The translations under genes and the position numbers were made by a program. Shown here piece by piece: positions 31,708 to 40,182 of a stretch of 42,389 bases of DNA. Location: positions 1 through 42,389 of the forward strand of contig JAUNJC010000005.1 of the NCBI GenBank assembly GCA_030523195.1, read 5' to 3'. Below the pieces are notes generated by a model that was not told the DNA's origin, did no database searches, and saw only the letters and a list, made by a program, of their open reading frames with translations. How positions within the stretch are numbered: the stretch's first letter is position 1; each line of letters opens with the position of its first letter. This DNA is from Oscillospiraceae bacterium (GTDB lineage: Bacteria; Bacillota; Clostridia; Oscillospirales; Ruminococcaceae).

Positions 31708-33818
31708 GCCTGTCCTCCGCCCGTTAAATTTTTTTCAAAATGGCATTCTGGCTTTTCACAAACCAGCTTGCCGGATTTTCCGCCTTTCTGAAAGAGCGTT
31801 GCCCCACATTGCGGACAAGTTTCTGCAACCGGTACATTCCATGTCATAAAATTACAGTTCGGGAAATTGCTACAGCCATAAAAACTTCTGCCCCGCTTTG
31901 ATTTTTTCAGCACCATTTTTCCACCGCAAAGCGGGCAGCTGCCGGGCATTTCCTGTACAATCTTTTTGGTATTCTTACAGTCCGGAAAACCAGAGCATGC
32001 CAAAAACCGTCCAAATCGTCCGATTTTGATGACCATCTTTTTTCCGCAGACCTCACAGATTTCATCAGTTTCTTCGTCCGGCACTTTTACTCGTTTACCT
32101 TCCATCTTTTCCTCTGCGGTTTTTAACGTCTGAGAGAAATCTCCATAAAAACGATCCAATGCCTGCACCCAATCCTGATCACCCTGTTCCACATTATCCA
32201 AATCACTTTCCATCTTTGCAGTGAATTTTACATCTACAATATTTTTAAAATGATCTTTCATCAGTGCCGTTACGACTTCTCCCAATACCGTTGGTTTCAG
32301 CTGTTTGCCTTCCCGTTCCACATAATTTCGTGCAGTAATCGTGGTAATGGTCGGTGCATACGTACTTGGTCGTCCGATTCCATACTCTTCCATTGCCTTA
32401 ATCAATGAAGCTTCTGAGTAGCGGGTTGGAGGCTGGGTAAAATGCTGATTGCCCTCCAGTGTACGCAGTTTCAACAAGTCCCCTTCTTGCAATTCTGGCA
32501 AATTTTTATTTTCGGACTTATCCTTATCGCTCTTGCTGTCTCTGGTTTCCTCATATAAAACGGTAAAACCATCAAACTTTATCGTTGAACCACTTGCCTT
32601 AAACAAACAGTTGTCTGCATCAATGTCCACAGAAACCGTATCCAGCAGGGCATCTGCCATCTGACTGGCAATAAATCGTTCCCAAATTAAACGGTACAAT
32701 TTATACTGGTCACTGGTTAAGCTGCTCTTCACCTGTTCTGGTGTGAGATCGGGCATAGAGGGACGAATTGCCTCATGGGCATCCTGTGCATTTTTCTTTG
32801 TCTTGTAAACACGTGGCGATGGCGGCAAATAATGATCGCCATAGGCAGAGCGGATGTAATCTGCGGCAGCTTTTTTTGCCTCGTCTGAAATTCGCAGACT
32901 ATCGGTACGCATATAGGTAATCAAACCAACTGCCCCCATCCCCTGAATTTCCACACCCTCATATAATTCCTGTGCCACTTTCATAGTACGCTTTGATTGA
33001 AAACTCAACCGATAGGATGCCTCCTGCTGTAATGTAGAAGTGATAAATGGAGCAGACGGATGTTTTTTCGTAACCCGTTTTTTCACGGTCTTCACCACAA
33101 ATGGAGCCTCCTGTAACCGTGCTACAATCGTATCAGCCTGCTCTTTGCTGGAAATCTCTGTTTTATCAACTTTTTTCCCATCCACTGCTGTTAGCTTTGC
33201 CAGAAAAACCTTACGGGAAGAGGGTGCAGACAGCTTCGCATCAATGGTCCAGTATTCCTGCGGTTGAAACGCACGGATTTCATTTTCCCGGTCTACAACC
33301 AGCCGAACGGCAACAGACTGCACTCTTCCAGCAGACAACCCACGCCGTACCTTTCGCCACAAAAACGGACTAAGCTGATAACCAACAATTCGATCCAGTA
33401 CTCTTCTTGCCTGCTGGGCATTCACCAAATTAATGTCAATCTGATGTGGATTCGCCATGCCAGCCTGCACACCGCTCTTTGTAATCTCGTTAAATGCCAC
33501 GCGATTGTTTTCCTGCATATCCAAATGCAACATCTGTGCAATATGCCATGAAATGGCCTCCCCTTCTCGATCCGGGTCAGTTGCAAGATAAATCTTGTCG
33601 CACTTTGCAGCATGGGCCTTCAACTGTTTGATGACATCTTCTTTGCCTTTCATGTCTACATACTGCGGTGTAAAGTTGTGTTCAATATCCACACCAAACT
33701 TGGATTTCGGCAGATCCCGCACATGTCCCATGGAAGCAATGACATCGAAGTCTTTTCCCAAATATTTTTGAATGGTTTTCGCCTTTGCCGGCGATTCTAC
33801 AATCACCAAATTTGACAT
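31704..33818 (-). CDS. topA: DNA topoisomerase I
   Basis: 704 residues. It relaxes negative supercoils. The Toprim domain is at the N-terminus (LVIVESPAKAKTIQKYLG, ATDPDREGEAISWH). The catalytic tyrosine is in GLITYMRTDSLRIS. Three C-terminal zinc modules follow: CEVCGKK..CSGFPDC, CPLCGGK..CSNFPNC and CPQCGAT..CEKPEC. The ATG at 33818 lies 8 bases after CAGGAG; the in-frame extension upstream has no ribosome binding site. First gene of the coupled topA-trmFO-plsX block. Confidence 0.98.
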   Translation of the reverse strand: MSNLVIVESPAKAKTIQKYLGKDFDVIASMGHVRDLPKSKFGVDIEHNFTPQYVDMKGKEDVIKQLKAHAAKCDKIYLATDPDREGEAISWHIAQMLHLDMQENNRVAFNEITKSGVQAGMANPHQIDINLVNAQQARRVLDRIVGYQLSPFLWRKVRRGLSAGRVQSVAVRLVVDRENEIRAFQPQEYWTIDAKLSAPSSRKVFLAKLTAVDGKKVDKTEISSKEQADTIVARLQEAPFVVKTVKKRVTKKHPSAPFITSTLQQEASYRLSFQSKRTMKVAQELYEGVEIQGMGAVGLITYMRTDSLRISDEAKKAAADYIRSAYGDHYLPPSPRVYKTKKNAQDAHEAIRPSMPDLTPEQVKSSLTSDQYKLYRLIWERFIASQMADALLDTVSVDIDADNCLFKASGSTIKFDGFTVLYEETRDSKSDKDKSENKNLPELQEGDLLKLRTLEGNQHFTQPPTRYSEASLIKAMEEYGIGRPSTYAPTITTITARNYVEREGKQLKPTVLGEVVTALMKDHFKNIVDVKFTAKMESDLDNVEQGDQDWVQALDRFYGDFSQTLKTAEEKMEGKRVKVPDEETDEICEVCGKKMVIKIGRFGRFLACSGFPDCKNTKKIVQEMPGSCPLCGGKMVLKKSKRGRSFYGCSNFPNCNFMTWNVPVAETCPQCGATLFQKGGKSGKLVCEKPECHFEKNLTGGGQA

Positions 33819-33977
33819 ATTCTTTTTCTCCTGTTTCTCCTGCCGACACATTTGCCGAGCCCTTTGAATGATCTGCATTCAAATGCTGCAAATCAATCTC
33901 CTAATTCTATTAGCATTGTTCCTCCATAGAATTTTCATTTGATTTTCCCATGAAAGTCCATTCTCCTATATATTTGC

Positions 33978-34155
33978 TATACTAGGCTCTATTGCAAAAT
34001 CTACAATTTTGCAATACCGGCAATGAATTGCCGGTGGTGGCTTTGCCACCAAGAGCCGCCGTTCATACTGTCCTCGCAAAGCCGATGGCTTTGCAGCCGC
34101 TTTTAGCGGCACTGCAAACAACACCGTTGTTTGCAGTAGAGGACAGTATATATCA
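33978..34155. mobile_element. MITE-like 178-bp hairpin element, repeat family A copy 2
   Basis: Same length and orientation as 11337-11514, with 4 differences; two of them shorten the second palindrome to ACCGGCAAT/ATTGCCGGT and one falls in its loop. The ends at 33978-33998 and 34130-34150 are inverted repeats. Its right edge supplies the TGA stop codon of dprA (34153-34155). It lies between dprA and topA. See copy 1 for internal structure. Confidence 0.8.
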
Positions 34156-35403
34156 CAATACACTATAATATTGTCCCGGCATTCTCTGAACCAATTGTTC
34201 AATCGCCAGTTCTGTTAGACAGGCTGCCACTTCTTCCGCATCCGCCTGTATCATCTGCACAATCTGGTCAATCTGAAGCGGAGAATGCTCCAGCAGCAAT
34301 GCCATAACCTGCTTTGTCAGTCCCTCCAGTGTTTCCAATACAGAAACATCTGCTGCCGGTTTGACCGGTTCCACTGCAACTTCTTTTTCTGCTTTCTTTT
34401 CTTTCACATGCTCATCCGCTGCATCCGGCGGATTCTCCAATGACGCAGCAACAGTATGTCCCGATGGTACAGGTTTCTCCGGGGACTGCTGCTTTAAAAT
34501 CGTATCCATAGAAATTTCCTGTAGCCTTTGTTCACAGCTGTCATGATATTCCCTGAAAATGTCCTCCGGTGCAAAAACCGGAATCGCACCCTCCCGCAGG
34601 TATTTTACCACACCTGCATACTGATTGTCAAATATGTCCGCAGGCGGCAAACAAAAAACAGGTTTCCCCTGCTCCATTGCCTGTTCTGCGGTAATCAGGG
34701 CACCGCTTCCAACCGGTGCCTGGATGACCAATGTACCGCCGCTAACGCCAGCCAGCACCCGATTTCGCATTGGAAAATTCTGTCTTGCTGGTGCTGTTCC
34801 CGGTAAAAACTCCGTCAACAACAGACCATTTCGCATGATATACTTTTTCGCTGACGCATTCACCTTGGGATAAGGAACATCCAGCCCACAGCCCATCACG
34901 GCAACGGTTTTTCCACCGGAAAATAATGCTGCCCGATGTGCTACGGAATCCACCCCCACTGCAAAACCGCTGACTAGCAGCATTCCACTTTTTGCAAGAC
35001 ATCGGCATAACAAATCCGCCGTCCGAATGCTGTAATCGCTTGGGTTTCGTGTCCCAACTACCGTCAGGGCAGGATAATCGGTCAGCAGGGAAAGCTGTCC
35101 CTGATAAAATAGTACAATTGGCGGATTGTAAATCTGCCGCAATGGTTCTGGATAGTTTTCATCATCAAAGCAAACAATAGAAATTTGTTTTTCTTTGCAG
35201 TTTTGTATGATTTTCTCTACTTGTTCCATTGTAACGGTTTGGATGCTGCGCATTTCCCGTTCTTTCAGAAACGGCAGTTTTTCCATTTGCAATGCTGTAT
35301 AAGCTGTCTGTGGTGTTGCATAGTGCTCTAACACTTTCCAAATTTTTCGGTTCCCAACCCCAAACACCAATAACAGCCAAATCCAATAATATATGGCTTC
35401 CAA
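34153..35403 (-). CDS. dprA: DNA processing protein DprA
   Basis: About 416 residues. It loads RecA on incoming single-stranded DNA in transformation. A Rossmann-like core holds VVGTRNPSDYS, SGFAVGVDSVAHRAALFSGGKTVAVMGCGLD, LPGTAPARQNFPMRNRVLAGVSG and IQAPVGSGALITAEQAMEQGKPVF. A Pro/Glu-rich linker precedes a C-terminal winged helix (about 350-416). The likely start is TTG at 35403, 8 bases after GAGG; a GTG three codons upstream overlaps that site. The last codons and stop border repeat family A. Confidence 0.93.
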   Translation of the reverse strand: MEAIYYWIWLLLVFGVGNRKIWKVLEHYATPQTAYTALQMEKLPFLKEREMRSIQTVTMEQVEKIIQNCKEKQISIVCFDDENYPEPLRQIYNPPIVLFYQGQLSLLTDYPALTVVGTRNPSDYSIRTADLLCRCLAKSGMLLVSGFAVGVDSVAHRAALFSGGKTVAVMGCGLDVPYPKVNASAKKYIMRNGLLLTEFLPGTAPARQNFPMRNRVLAGVSGGTLVIQAPVGSGALITAEQAMEQGKPVFCLPPADIFDNQYAGVVKYLREGAIPVFAPEDIFREYHDSCEQRLQEISMDTILKQQSPEKPVPSGHTVAASLENPPDAADEHVKEKKAEKEVAVEPVKPAADVSVLETLEGLTKQVMALLLEHSPLQIDQIVQMIQADAEEVAACLTELAIEQLVQRMPGQYYSVL

Positions 35404-35413
35404 ATATGTCACC

Positions 35414-36214
35414 TCATCTTGGCTTGGTCATTTCCCACATCATAATACCTGCTGCCATCGCAGCATTCAGTGACTCCATATCGCCTTTCATCGGAATGGT
35501 AATCCGCCGCTCACACTGCTGTACCACTTCCGCTGGCAATCCGTTTCCCTCATTGCCAATCCAAACCGCACAACCTTTTCCCAATTCACAAAGTCCAACC
35601 GGTTCTGCCGTTCCCTGTACAACAGCAGCACAGGAAACCACCGCAGCTGCACGCAGTTTTTCTAAAACGGCTTCTGCACTCGGCATCTGCATAACACGAA
35701 CATGAAACAATGCACCCATCGTAGCACGTACAACCTTTGGACTATAAAAATCACAGGACTGACAACAGAGAACACCATAAATCCCCATTGCCGCTGCGGT
35801 TCGCAGAAGCATCCCCATATTACCGGGGTCTTGCAGCTGATAGAGCACCAGATAGGTGGCATTGGGCAGAATAGAAAAAGTATCCGATGGCATCGTACAA
35901 ATCGCAAATACGCCCTGCGGATGTTCTGTTTCTGCCAGTTCTGCGGCAAGTTCGTCTGAAATCAACAACAGTTTTGTGGCATTCCAATCTGTCTCCAGTG
36001 CAGCAAAATGCTCCCGATACCGTTCCCAAGCCGCTTCTGTCACAAAGAGATGGGTTAGTTTTCTCGAAAAATGCACTGCATCCGAAACCAGCCGATATCC
36101 CTCTAATACAAATTGCTGCATTTGCACTCTGGTTTTTCGAGAACGTGCCAGTTTTCGATAAAGCCGAATCGCAGGGTTGTCCTTTGCCGTAATTGCAGTC
36201 ATACGGAATTCCAT
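35414..36214 (-). CDS. SpoU/TrmH-family RNA 2'-O-methyltransferase
   Basis: 266 residues with an N-terminal substrate-binding domain (IRLYRKLARSRKTRVQMQQFVLEGYRLV) and a SPOUT knot domain with motifs 1-3: LQDPGNMGMLLRTA, IGNEGNGLPAEVV and IPMKGDMESLNAAMAAGIMMWE. It methylates ribose of an rRNA or tRNA with S-adenosylmethionine. The exact target cannot be told; in Clostridia this gene often sits near infC-rpmI-rplT as it does here. GGAGG lies 8 bases before the ATG. Confidence 0.93.
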   Translation of the reverse strand: MEFRMTAITAKDNPAIRLYRKLARSRKTRVQMQQFVLEGYRLVSDAVHFSRKLTHLFVTEAAWERYREHFAALETDWNATKLLLISDELAAELAETEHPQGVFAICTMPSDTFSILPNATYLVLYQLQDPGNMGMLLRTAAAMGIYGVLCCQSCDFYSPKVVRATMGALFHVRVMQMPSAEAVLEKLRAAAVVSCAAVVQGTAEPVGLCELGKGCAVWIGNEGNGLPAEVVQQCERRITIPMKGDMESLNAAMAAGIMMWEMTKPR

Positions 36215-36281
36215 TCTGTGTGCCTCCTGTCCAAATTTCTTCTAAAAACCACATGATTCAACAGAAATTTCACTATATATA

Positions 36282-36320
36282 ACAAAACACGCCCCGTGTT
36301 TTCAAAAACCGGAGCGTGTT
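36282..36320 (-). terminator. Terminator of infC-rpmI-rplT
   Basis: An 11-bp stem (36286-36296 with 36310-36320, one G-U in RNA) followed on the minus strand by TTTTGTTAT. Confidence 0.8.
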
Positions 36321-36332
36321 CGCAGCTTGCAA

Positions 36333-36686
36333 TTAAAGTGCAGCCTTTGCCTTTTCTACAATAGCAGCGAAACCTGCTGCATCGGTGATCGCAATCTCAG
36401 ACAGCATCTTCCGATTCAGGGTAATGCCAGCCTTCTTGCAGCCGTTCATAAATGTAGAATAGTTCATGCCGTTCAGCTTGCAGGCAGCAGAAATTCTGGT
36501 GATCCAAAGCTGCCGGAACTCTCTCTTCTTCTGCTTTCTGCCAACATATGCATAGTTGCCGGACTTCATCACAGCCTGTTTTGCCATTTTGAAGTGCTTG
36601 CTCTTTGCACCAAAATAACCCTTTGCAAGTTTCAGGGTCTTATTTCTTCTCTTGCGTGTCATCATCGCACCTTTTACACGTGCCAT
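36333..36686 (-). CDS. rplT: 50S ribosomal protein bL20
   Basis: 117 residues, standard length: [49 protein letters not shown]. It binds 23S rRNA early in assembly and in Firmicutes represses its own operon by binding the infC leader. A GGAGG site precedes the ATG. Last gene of infC-rpmI-rplT. Confidence 0.99.
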   Translation of the reverse strand: MARVKGAMMTRKRRNKTLKLAKGYFGAKSKHFKMAKQAVMKSGNYAYVGRKQKKREFRQLWITRISAACKLNGMNYSTFMNGCKKAGITLNRKMLSEIAITDAAGFAAIVEKAKAAL

Positions 36687-36755
36687 TTGCTTCTACCTCC
36701 AATATATGTGTTTCTAAACTTCCTGTTTGTTCCGTCCGTTCCTGCGGATTGTATC

Positions 36756-36959
36756 TTAGAGATACGGCAGAAGCTTCTTTACTGCTGGTGCATTGGTTAC
36801 ATCTGCAATACCGACAGTCCGAGCGATTCTCTTCCGCTTCGTAGCCTTCTGCGTCAGTCTATGTCTCTTGTTGGTCTTCTGATACTTTACCTTTCCGTTT
36901 GCAGTCATCTTGAACCGCTTTTTTGCACCGGAATGTGTTTTTGTTTTAATCTTTGCCAT
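36756..36959 (-). CDS. rpmI: 50S ribosomal protein bL35
   Basis: 67 residues, highly basic: [20 protein letters not shown], then [22 protein letters not shown]. Located between infC (15 bp) and rplT (69 bp) in the conserved order. AGGAGG lies 8 bases before the ATG. Confidence 0.98.
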   Translation of the reverse strand: MAKIKTKTHSGAKKRFKMTANGKVKYQKTNKRHRLTQKATKRKRIARTVGIADVTNAPAVKKLLPYL

Positions 36960-36974
36960 TTCGAGTTCCTCCTC

Positions 36975-37493
36975 TTACTTGGATGCCTTCGGTGAAATGA
37001 ACATGACCATACTACGGCCTTCCATTTTTGCAGGCTTTTCAACGATACCAACTGCTGCACAGGCTTCTTTGAAGCGATTGAGCAGTTCTTCTCCGAGCTG
37101 CGGATGGGCAATTGCACGCTTACGGAATCGAACGGAAACCTTCAGCTTATCGCCGCCTTCCAGAAACTTTTTCGCCTGATTTACTTTTGTTTCAAAGTCA
37201 TGGGTATCAATTGCAGAAAACATCCGGATTTCCTTAATGGAAACCACTTTCTGATTTTTTCTTGCTTCCTTTTCCCGCTTCTGCTGTTCAAAACAGTACT
37301 TTCCATAGTCCATAATACGACAGACTGGCGGGGTTGCCTGCGGTGCGATCTTCACTAAATCGAGATCCTGTTCATACGCAAGCTTTTGTGCATCCCTTGC
37401 GGACATGGTTCCAAGCTTTGTCCCATTCTGATCAATGACCAGGATTTCTTTGTCCCGGATTTCTTCATTGATTTGCAGCTCTTGTTTGCTGAT
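36975..37493 (-). CDS. infC: Translation initiation factor IF-3 (AUC start)
   Basis: 172 residues. Two domains: N-terminal (INEEIRDKEILVIDQNGTKLGTMSARDAQKLA) and C-terminal (KEIRMFSAIDTHDFETKVNQAKKFLEGGDKLKVSVRFRKRAIAHPQLG), joined by a Lys-rich helix. IF-3 discriminates start codons on the 30S subunit. A strong GGAGG at 37502-37506 places the start at ATC (37491-37493), 8 bases downstream; there is no ATG nearby in frame. Non-AUG starts of infC (AUU/AUC/AUA) are known to allow autoregulation by IF-3 itself. Confidence 0.95.
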   Translation of the reverse strand: MSKQELQINEEIRDKEILVIDQNGTKLGTMSARDAQKLAYEQDLDLVKIAPQATPPVCRIMDYGKYCFEQQKREKEARKNQKVVSIKEIRMFSAIDTHDFETKVNQAKKFLEGGDKLKVSVRFRKRAIAHPQLGEELLNRFKEACAAVGIVEKPAKMEGRSMVMFISPKASK

Positions 37494-37681
37494 AGCCAGC
37501 ACCTCCAAACATATTATTTTCAAACAAAAAAATAAATGCGTACTTTTAAAAAGTACGCATCATCCGATCTCGCTCCACCCTATTTTACAGAATCCTATTT
37601 TGTTCTTCTGCAAAAAGCTGATATTGACCGTTTCGACAGCAGCCAAACGGTGAGAACGATGATGCTCTGCTTTGTTTTCTT
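37494..37681 (-). promoter_or_regulatory. L20-type transcription attenuator leader of infC-rpmI-rplT
   Basis: About 187 nt from promoter to the AUC start. A terminator hairpin, 11-bp perfect stem (37536-37546 with 37550-37560) followed by TTTATTTTTTT on the minus strand, ends just before the ribosome binding site. GCAUCAUC (37658-37665) early in the RNA perfectly complements GAUGAUGC (37557-37564), which overlaps the terminator's 5' arm, so it is a built-in antiterminator. The layout fits the Firmicutes L20 leader. Confidence 0.8.
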
Positions 37682-37686
37682 TGAAC

Positions 37687-37715
37687 ATTATATCATATTC
37701 TCTGCTGCTTGTCAA
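37687..37715 (-). promoter_or_regulatory. Perfect sigma-A promoter of infC-rpmI-rplT
   Basis: TTGACA (37710-37715), 17 bp, TATAAT (37687-37692) on the minus strand. Confidence 0.9.
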
Positions 37716-37789
37716 GGAAACAATTTATTATTTACAAAAAATTCATATTTAAAATTGGTTTGCTTCAAGAAAATCCATTTTCGGATTTC

Positions 37790-37861
37790 TTAGGAAAATC
37801 TTGTCTGAACCGTCCGGCAGATTCGCTGCATCCCTCACCAAACTAAGCCAGCTTGACCGCA
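37790..37861 (-). repeat. Dispersed repeat family B, short copy
   Basis: Its complement matches both ends of the repeat at 3941-4185 without the ~170-bp interior. It lies 20 bp past the spoIIR stop codon and 75 bp before the infC promoter. Weak internal pairings only. Confidence 0.7.
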
Positions 37862-37881
37862 GCCACCTACGGTGTACAACT

Positions 37882-38493
37882 TCACTTCTTCATCCATTTT
37901 TTCACCCATTCCACCACTTTCAGCTTCACCCGATAGCGTTCTGGATGATATAATACATCCTGCTCTTCTTTGGTAAAATAGGATTCTGCCTGTGCATCTT
38001 CTACAGCAACTTCCTCTGCGACTGGAATGCAAAGCGGCGGATACATGACGCACCACCAGTTTTTTCCGGCTGCATTTCCAATCGTAATGCGAACCGCTTC
38101 GTATGTACCAGCCGGCATTGTTAAATCTTCGTAGGTGCGCTCTGTAAACTCCATCGTTACCAACTCTGCCTGTACTGGATATGCATAGCCATTTTCCTGC
38201 ACGACACGCTGTGCGATAGTCTCCATTTCTGACAGATGTGCTGCCGCTGCTGCTTCCAACTGTTCCCGACTTTCTGGTGCATCCGTACCAAATAACGATT
38301 CTGATTCCGCCAGAAGGGCATCCCGTACTTGGTATTTCAATGTTTGATCTGCTTCGCTGTCCGAGTTTGCCAGAATATGCATTCGCAGAACATGCTGCTG
38401 CAAATCTGTCACAGTTTCTGCCGTCTGAAAAAAACTTGTAAAAAGGAATGTACAAAATACACCAATCAAAAGTGCTGCTTCCCATCGTTTCAT
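37882..38493 (-). CDS. spoIIR: Stage II sporulation protein R
   Basis: 203 residues. An N-terminal membrane or signal segment (residues 6-22) is followed by the family core LRMHILANSDSEADQTLKYQVRDALL and later ITIGNAAGKNWWCVMYPPLC. In Bacillus SpoIIR is secreted from the forespore and triggers SpoIIGA to activate sigma-E. Presence suggests a sporulation capacity or its remnant. The ATG at 38493 follows GAGGTG by 6 bases. Upstream, GTATA with a degenerate GCCCATTCT 14 bp later is a weak match to a sigma-F promoter; no good sigma-A promoter is seen. Confidence 0.93.
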   Translation of the reverse strand: MKRWEAALLIGVFCTFLFTSFFQTAETVTDLQQHVLRMHILANSDSEADQTLKYQVRDALLAESESLFGTDAPESREQLEAAAAAHLSEMETIAQRVVQENGYAYPVQAELVTMEFTERTYEDLTMPAGTYEAVRITIGNAAGKNWWCVMYPPLCIPVAEEVAVEDAQAESYFTKEEQDVLYHPERYRVKLKVVEWVKKWMKK

Positions 38494-38551
38494 TTGAATC
38501 ACCTCATCAACAGAATGGGCAATTCACAAGGATTTATACAACAGCAGGCAG

Positions 38552-38580
38552 AAAAAACAGCGGCTATTGTGACCGCTGCT
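38552..38580 (-). terminator. Terminator after the proline-rich LCP gene
   Basis: A 7-bp stem (CAGCGG arms plus a G-U pair) followed by TTTTTT on the minus strand; about 70 bp past the stop and ahead of spoIIR, isolating that gene. Confidence 0.75.
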
Positions 38581-38648
38581 AAAATATTCTATAAAAAACG
38601 ATACCAAACATGAAATCCATAGCATTCTGCTATTCGCATGAATGATTT

Positions 38649-40166
38649 TTACGACTTCCGAAAAATCGTTTCTTCTAAATTTCTCTGATTTTCTTCTAAG
38701 TCCGTTATCACCAAAACAGACTCTCCATCAATCATATCCCCATAAAATGTCCCATCTGCTGGTATTTGCTGTTGTACCATATGATATCCCATCAACAAAA
38801 ATGGAGCACGCAGGGCATAACCATATGCCTTTCCAATGGAAAGATTGGTAGACAACTCCGGCAGAGCTGTCATAAAAATACTTGCCAGTGCTGCCGGGTT
38901 TTTTGCTGCCTTTTTCAGCACCTGTGTCATCACAGTTCGCTGTCGGCTTGTCCGCTCAAAGTCGGCATTGCCAACATAACGAATCCGACTGTAAGAGAGT
39001 GCCTGCTTTCCATTCAGCTTCTGTGTTCCGCCGCCGTCTAACAGGTCATCTTCCCGACCATCTCCCATCAGTTCGTTGACCTCGCTGATGAGAATTTCGT
39101 TGACTGCGTCTGCTTCGCTATCAGAAAGCTCCAGTTCTACACCGCCCACAGCATCAATTACATTGGCACAAGCAGCAAAAGAAATCAGTACATAATCATC
39201 AATCCGCACATCATAATTTGCTTCAATGGTATCCATCAGCAAGGCTGCTCCGCCATAAGAATAGGCGGCATTCAGTTTGCCGGAACCATATGTGTCATCA
39301 ATATAAACATACGCATCCCGCAAAAAGGAGGTCATTACAATTTCATTGGTCTTACTGTTAATAGACAACAAAATCATGGAATCTGAACGGCCTCGATCCG
39401 TTGACAAATCACGGGAATCTGTCCCAATCAATAGGACATTACTGACATAGGAAGCTTCCATCGCATCGGAAATATTGGAACGGTTTTCTGCCGTTTCCTT
39501 CTGCATCCGCAAAATGCCAACCAATGCCAATACCGAATACAGCACAAATACGATAATAATTGCCCATAATACAAAACGAACAATTTTTCCCACCGTACCG
39601 CCATCCGCACGCTTTTTCCGCATTCGGGGTGCACGCCGCTTTTCTGACTCTGCCGAAACAGATGAGGCGGAATCCCGCCTCGGTACAGCAGACTGCAAAG
39701 GCTTTTTCGATGCAGTCTGCTGCGAGGCAGGCTGTGTTCTTAGCGGTACTGGTTGTGATTTCGGTGGAGCGGATTGTGGTCTTGGCGGAGCTGCCGTTGC
39801 CGAACGACCATAAGCAGCCGGCTTTGGAGCACTTCCATAACCATTATTATATGGTGGCTGCGGTGCATTTCCATAACCATTTCCATATGGCGGCTGAGAG
39901 GCGTTTTCCTGCCCATGATAATATGCAGAACCATCTGCATAAGATACCGCATGTTCCTGCCCTGGCGGCATCGGTGTACCATGCAGCTGCGGCTTACTGC
40001 GACGATAAGGATTCCGGTCATGATACGCTGCCGCTTGTGCCTGTACAGCATCCTTATCCAGTTGCTGGGTATCAAACTGATCGGTAGATCGTTTGGCTGC
40101 AATCTCTGATGCAGAAACAAACGTGGTTTCTTCTGCATCGGTATTTCGTTGCTTTCGCAAATCCAT
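38649..40166 (-). CDS. LCP-family glycopolymer ligase with long Pro/Gly/Tyr-rich cytoplasmic region
   Basis: 505 residues. Residues 1-~195 are disordered and cytoplasmic, with two near-repeats around QPPYGNGYGNAP and QPPYNNGYGSAP, then a Pro/Gln/Ser-rich and basic stretch. One membrane helix (about 200-222) leads to the extracellular LCP domain, with conserved arginines in TSFLRDAYVYIDDTYGSGKLN and YSRIRYVGNADFERTSRQR. It attaches wall polymers to peptidoglycan. It begins 16 bp after the large membrane protein gene and is surely co-transcribed with it; a terminator follows. The long cytoplasmic tail may be a protein-interaction or regulatory platform. Confidence 0.92.
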   Translation of the reverse strand: MDLRKQRNTDAEETTFVSASEIAAKRSTDQFDTQQLDKDAVQAQAAAYHDRNPYRRSKPQLHGTPMPPGQEHAVSYADGSAYYHGQENASQPPYGNGYGNAPQPPYNNGYGSAPKPAAYGRSATAAPPRPQSAPPKSQPVPLRTQPASQQTASKKPLQSAVPRRDSASSVSAESEKRRAPRMRKKRADGGTVGKIVRFVLWAIIIVFVLYSVLALVGILRMQKETAENRSNISDAMEASYVSNVLLIGTDSRDLSTDRGRSDSMILLSINSKTNEIVMTSFLRDAYVYIDDTYGSGKLNAAYSYGGAALLMDTIEANYDVRIDDYVLISFAACANVIDAVGGVELELSDSEADAVNEILISEVNELMGDGREDDLLDGGGTQKLNGKQALSYSRIRYVGNADFERTSRQRTVMTQVLKKAAKNPAALASIFMTALPELSTNLSIGKAYGYALRAPFLLMGYHMVQQQIPADGTFYGDMIDGESVLVITDLEENQRNLEETIFRKS

Positions 40167-40182
40167 AACCTATCGCCTCCTC

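Noticed and set aside
33819..33977. Promoter of topA
   Set aside because: No pair of hexamers with reasonable spacing could be identified in this AT-rich stretch; transcription may come through the repeat from dprA.
37835..38485. Second minus-strand frame of 216 codons overlapping spoIIR
   Set aside because: Composition is Gly/Ser/Arg-rich and unfamiliar; the other frame encodes a clear SpoIIR.
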